A stretch of DNA of 64,000 nt, taken from Henricia sp. BOLD:AAB3569. Taxonomy: Eukaryota; Echinodermata; Asteroidea; Spinulosida; Echinasteridae. The DNA is taken from NCBI GenBank assembly GCA_037783545.1, contig JBBELK010000481.1, positions 186,001 through 250,000 on the forward strand, read 5' to 3'. A program made the translations under genes and the position numbers. The notes under the pieces were generated by a model. That model was not told the DNA's origin, ran no database searches, and worked only from the letters and a program-made list of their open reading frames with translations. Numbering within the stretch: position 1 is the stretch's first letter; the number at the start of each line of letters is the position of its first letter. Of the stretch, positions 60,296 through 64,000 are shown one piece after another.

Positions 60296-60965
60296 AAATG
60301 AAGTTTCTGACGTAGGAACGGAGTCAGAAACATCAATTTCAGGAAACTCGGCAGCATTGCATGGACCAAGATCAGGAATGTTGAGGTCTTCCTCTACAGT
60401 GAAGACAGACTCAAACTGCCTGCTCAACACATTAGCCTTCTCTTGTTGGGTGGCTGCAACTCCTTCGGGAGAATTAAGTGTACCAACTCCAAAATGTTCT
60501 TGTCTTTTAGATTTTACAAAATTCCAGAATGGTTTAGTATTATTTGTAGCTAAACTACCACCAATGACCTCTGTGACATAGTGACGATAAGCTTGTCGAA
60601 TGGCACGGTCGATAGAAGACCAGTGGTCTGCCTGATTGGTTCGTTTTGCCCTGTTGTGCAGTCTTTGTTTTCGGCGAATAGCACGTCTGAGTGTGCTATC
60701 TATCCACGGCAGGTTGTAGTTGGTGGAAGACATTTTGCTCGGAATATACTTTTCCATGAGTGAAAACAGTACATCTTTGAATGAAGTCCATATCCAAAGT
60801 TCCTCAACCGATGACCGACTAATCTTCTCCTCAGTCAATGTGTCTCCAAATTCATTCAAGCCGTCCGATAATCCATTAATGTCTGCTTTGTCATAGAAAT
60901 AGACCTTTCGTTTTATAGGTTTATTACTTAATAAAGTCGGGATTAAGTGCAGAGTTACAGACATA
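60296..60965 (-). pseudogene. LINE ORF2 fragment: linker between endonuclease and RT
   Basis: On the minus strand about 220 codons are open: IKRKVYFYDKADINGL, LPWIDSTLRRAIRRKQRLHN, YRHYVTEVIGGSL, NTKPFWNFVKSKRQEHFGVG, KANVLSRQFESVFT. This is the region between the endonuclease and RT of CR1/Jockey-type LINEs (the PWID ... R.KQR and KPFWNFVKSKR blocks are characteristic). It is nearly undamaged to 60,307, where the frame runs into the inserted DNA. The RT that should follow is at 50,563-50,847. The endonuclease domain proper was not recognised upstream of 60,965, so the copy looks 5'-truncated there. Confidence 0.85.
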
Positions 60966-61635
60966 CGATTGAAATGTTTCGATTAAGATAAAAGACATAA
61001 AAGCGATGTGTCCGCCTTTGGGGAAAATGCTCAATGAAATTGCATAAGAACAAAGACCGCTTTTCTTGAAAAAAATGAACTACGTGACGCTGTGACTGCC
61101 TGCGAATGACTTGCAACCGCCCATGCAAGTGTACCACATTACACGGCGCATTGTACGCACCAGTACACCACAATCAAACCTTTAGACCTTACGTAGCACC
61201 CACCAACAGGTGCTCTCACGCTTACGATGAGATAACAATTCTCTTATGTGCATGCCGAAGAGAATTTATAAATCTCATCTCAGCCCCGATATACTGTATA
61301 ACATCAAGTCAAACAACGTGACATCAGAACTATGTTATACTGTTTTATTCTGGGATGGCTGCAGTCACCTACGCCCACTTTAAGTACAATGTCATGCGGT
61401 TTGTACTATAATGAGAGGACAGAGTTTGCATGGAAAACGAAGAAAAGTGATATAATTATACTTTAGCCGCGATGGCTCTATGTAGCACCTTAAAGATTCA
61501 TAGCAAGGGATAAATGATAATTTGTTAAAATACTAAACGTTTTTTTCTGTGCATGTCGCCGGTTGCAACCGGTTCTCGTTCCCACCGACCAATCACATCG
61601 CCTGCGGCGTTGTGGACTCAATGTAGGTACGACAC
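60966..61635. other. Unassigned flank
   Basis: No convincing coding or RNA feature on either strand. A 14-bp palindrome CCGGTTGCAACCGG lies at about 61,559. The last nine bases (61,627-61,635) are the left target duplication of the MITE. Confidence 0.4.
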
Positions 61636-61831
61636 TAGCCTTTGTTAAGGCCTCACAGCTGGGTGAGTCGCTCGCCAGAACGAGAGCGCCACCATGCGAC
61701 GAGGACGGAACAATTTTTCTGGGTCAGCAAAGGCCTCACAGCTAGCGGTGCTCGTCCCGTCCTCGTCGCATATGGTGGCGCTCTCGTTCTGGTGCGCGAC
61801 TCACCCAGCTGTGAGGCCTTAACAAAGGCTA
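61636..61831. mobile_element. 196-bp MITE with ~75-bp TIRs and 9-bp target duplication
   Basis: The TIRs start TAGCCTTTGTTAAGGCCTCA and are nearly perfect through CGAGAGCGCCACCAT to the CGACGAGGACGG end of each arm. The loop carries another partial copy of the terminus (CAAAGGCCTCACAGCT). GTACGACAC is repeated exactly at 61,627-61,635 and 61,832-61,840. A 9-bp duplication suggests a MULE-like mobiliser, by analogy only. It has no meaningful coding capacity. Confidence 0.9.
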
Positions 61832-61840
61832 GTACGACAC

Positions 61841-63519
61841 TTACATTTACTTCGAATATACCCCCATTGAGCTGAGCTCCATGTAAATGCGTTTAAATTT
61901 AACAAATTGTTTGTAATTTTGTAAAATGTGTCAAGCTTCAATTAATTTTAATTGCTCAAATTTGCTTAACACACTGAACCCCTATTAACTCAAACCGTGA
62001 GCCATTTGCAACAGAATAAACAAAAATCGTCAACACAAAACTCTGCTTAACTTCAGGGGCCAGTTTTATGCTAACAAGATCTTGACTTGCAAAGGTTAAT
62101 TTTAGTTTAAATAGAAAGCAGCCTTTTTACAGTTTCAACTTTAGACAACCTTTTCTATAATAGTTACATGATTTGTTTTATTTGACATATGTACATACAT
62201 GTAGTGCACATTTTTGTAATTTCAAAACGAATACTGGATATTCTTTGCATTTGTTTTTTTCGTTTGATGATCTGAAATAATTTCAAAACCTTGTGATCGC
62301 AAATATACTAAGGGATCTACATGTCTGTAGACATGTACAGACCATATGAAATAGCTGCCACCATGTAGGCTGGCCAATTTTGTCCCCTTTAGAACACATG
62401 CATGGTTAGTACATTTTGTGCTTACATAAAGCAATGTAAATAGCAAAAGTTGCCATGCGGCTATTCGATATGGTCTACATGTATATGCCTTATCTATTTA
62501 TTGTTGAATTTAAAAAGGGATCCCACTTTTTCATAACAAATATGCACAAATATATTTTCCATGATGATCAGTAAATTATGAACATCTATAATATTTCAGA
62601 TTATAATATTTCATCCAAAATATAATATTTATATATAAATATAAATACATGTAACATGAAAATCCACTATATAATGTATACAATTTGTTGTTGTTGATTG
62701 ATGCTTGGTAATCTAAAGGTTTTGCCAATAAAAGTAACATTTTATGAATGAAAACAAGACAAACATAATATTGTTCCGCGTTTGTTGTATAAAAATGGTG
62801 CTCTTTTTTATTAACAGATTGGATGGGAGGTCTTTGTCAAATGTTCGGCATTAAAACTTGCTAAGATGCTTAAACATCTCTTATATTTGCAATAACACTC
62901 TCTTAAATTCAGGTCACGATTTTTGTTTGTTTTTAGTTAAACAGTTCTTTAAGTTCTGCAAGTATTCTGTATTGTACTAGGCTACATGTATCACTCGGAA
63001 CAAGACAAGGCTTAATTCTGGAGCTGGACCTCGGGGGGGGGGGGGGGGGGGGGAATGTTTTTTAAACAAATATCCAACAATGATGAATTAAAGGGAAAAA
63101 TGGTGCTTTCAAGCAGATAAAATTTCCATTTTCACCTGCTTTTTATTTTTCAAAAGTAGGTGAAAGTAAGTCTTCAGGTGTAGGTGGTGCCCTCTTTTCC
63201 CCCATTTTAAGCACTTCATAGTGCAGCTTTTGCTCACATCTAGTAGTAGGCCTATCTATGAAGTTGGGCGAAAAAAATCTCCAAGGAACTAGCAAATCGG
63301 TTCGAAAGTCGCCAACTGACTTCCGATGTTCCGTTGGCAAATTCACCCAATTTACGAGCGGCTTTGCACCAAATGTCGGTATGCTTAAAATCAGCGAAAG
63401 TTGCTACACTTCGTAGGGTCAGAGTTTTTTTCAGAATCGTCTCCTCCAGATCGCAATCAACGACGATATGAAACCCGGTTCGGAACTGGGCAAACAACTG
63501 TACTATAGTACGTACAGAA
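61841..63519. other. AT-rich spacer upstream of the helicase gene
   Basis: No gene recognised. Contains several TACATGTA-type words (for example near 62,200 and 62,980), AT-rich DNA near 62,590-62,650, and a run of 21 G at 63,033-63,053. The short minus-strand frames between 63,143 and 63,530 have no recognisable domain. The last part should hold the helicase promoter; no TATA box stands out. Confidence 0.4.
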
Positions 63520-64000
63520 ATGGCCGCCAAGTCTGATTTTGATGAGGCTGTAGATTTCGCTGAAAAGAAATTGGGTAATATTAAGCTTAAAACCCAGCAA
63601 ACAACCGCTATTCGGCAGATCGTTGAAGGCCACGACGTTTTTGTTAGTTTACCAACCGGTTTTGGAAAAAGCGTAATATTTCAAGCCACGCCAATAATCC
63701 TAGACTTTCTTAATGAAAAACACGGACATGACGGACCGAGTACCGCTACCGCTACCGCTGAAGTTGCCACACAGACGGCCGGTGATCGCAGGGAACATGG
63801 GGAAAAGACGGTAATCATCGTCGTTCTCCCGCTAAAAGCTTTGGTGGTTGACCAGCTGGACCGCGTTGGAAAGCTTGGTCTTCAAGCGGTAGATGTGACA
63901 TCCGGGATAACGGATACAGTTCTGGAACATTTAAGAGACTATTCGATAATTTTCGCGAGCCCCGAATCACTTTGTGGTTCACGGGGAAAAGAACTCCTGC
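63520..64000 (+). CDS. RecQ-like ATP-dependent DNA helicase, N-terminal part (runs off the window)
   Basis: The frame opens at an ATG in good context (GAAATGG) and stays open for 160 codons to the window edge. It shows KTQQTTAIRQIVEGHDV (Q-motif region of superfamily 2 helicases), SLPTGFGKSVIFQ (Walker A, motif I), VVLPLKALVVDQL (motif Ia) and IIFASPESL (motif Ib), the layout and wording of RecQ family proteins. RecQ helicases unwind DNA 3' to 5' in repair and recombination in the nucleus. An insert rich in Thr/Ala between motifs I and Ia is unusual in length. Motif II (DEAH) would lie beyond the window. It could be a stand-alone RecQ-like gene or belong to a mobile element; no intron was seen in the visible part. 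Confidence 0.8.
   Translation, partial: MAAKSDFDEAVDFAEKKLGNIKLKTQQTTAIRQIVEGHDVFVSLPTGFGKSVIFQATPIILDFLNEKHGHDGPSTATATAEVATQTAGDRREHGEKTVIIVVLPLKALVVDQLDRVGKLGLQAVDVTSGITDTVLEHLRDYSIIFASPESLCGSRGKELL

Noticed and set aside
63143-63530. Two minus-strand frames (67 and 92 codons) divergent from the helicase
   Set aside because: The longer one needs a TTG start and overlaps the helicase start codon; neither shows a recognisable domain.

Overview
The window looks like nuclear DNA of an animal, probably a marine deuterostome invertebrate. It has GT-AG introns, one recognisable host gene end (the last two exons of a Mediator subunit 24-like gene), the start of a RecQ-like helicase gene, a tRNA-derived SINE, a CR1/Jockey-type LINE and a Ty3/gypsy element of the Gmr1 type, a group first described in deuterostomes. 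The taxonomic placement is inference; nothing here identifies a species.

Layout. (1) 1-4.25 kb: intron and last exons of the MED24-like gene, its 3' flank, and a ~200-bp segment present twice. (2) 4.27-61 kb: one broken LINE copy on the minus strand, now in three pieces (4,270-5,450; 50,563-50,847; 60,296-60,965) because two large insertions landed in it. (3) 5,453-50,560: a 45.1-kb insertion bounded by 120-bp terminal inverted repeats that are about 96% identical. It holds a 767-bp palindrome and then about 44.1 kb of an AT-rich tandem repeat (monomer ~273 bp, or ~295-298 bp with an extra box), arranged in several higher-order repeats (868, ~1,660, 842 and 1,439 bp). It has no protein gene. 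This is the most unusual object in the window: a satellite array carried inside, and ending at, transposon-like inverted repeats. (4) 50.85-60.3 kb: a second insertion, flanked by a 12-bp near-identical duplication, holding a decayed Ty3/gypsy element on the minus strand. Its domain order is gag, protease, integrase, reverse transcriptase, RNase H, i.e. integrase before RT. The gag is split by a SINE. The probable 3' LTR is split by a 2.4-kb foldback element with an 8-bp target duplication, which contains further palindromes and poly-G tracts. (5) 61-64 kb: a 196-bp MITE with a perfect 9-bp target duplication, AT-rich spacer, a 21-G run, and the 5' end of a RecQ-like helicase gene that runs off the window.

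How it fits together. Apart from the two host genes at the edges, the window is a nest of mobile elements. The order of events can be read from the interruptions: LINE first; then the gypsy-bearing insertion and the satellite-bearing TIR element, in unknown relative order; then the SINE and the foldback element inside the gypsy. All transposon reading frames seen are broken, so none appears autonomous now. Short reading frames inside the satellite are not genes. Identities and domain calls come from reading translations by eye; no database search was possible.
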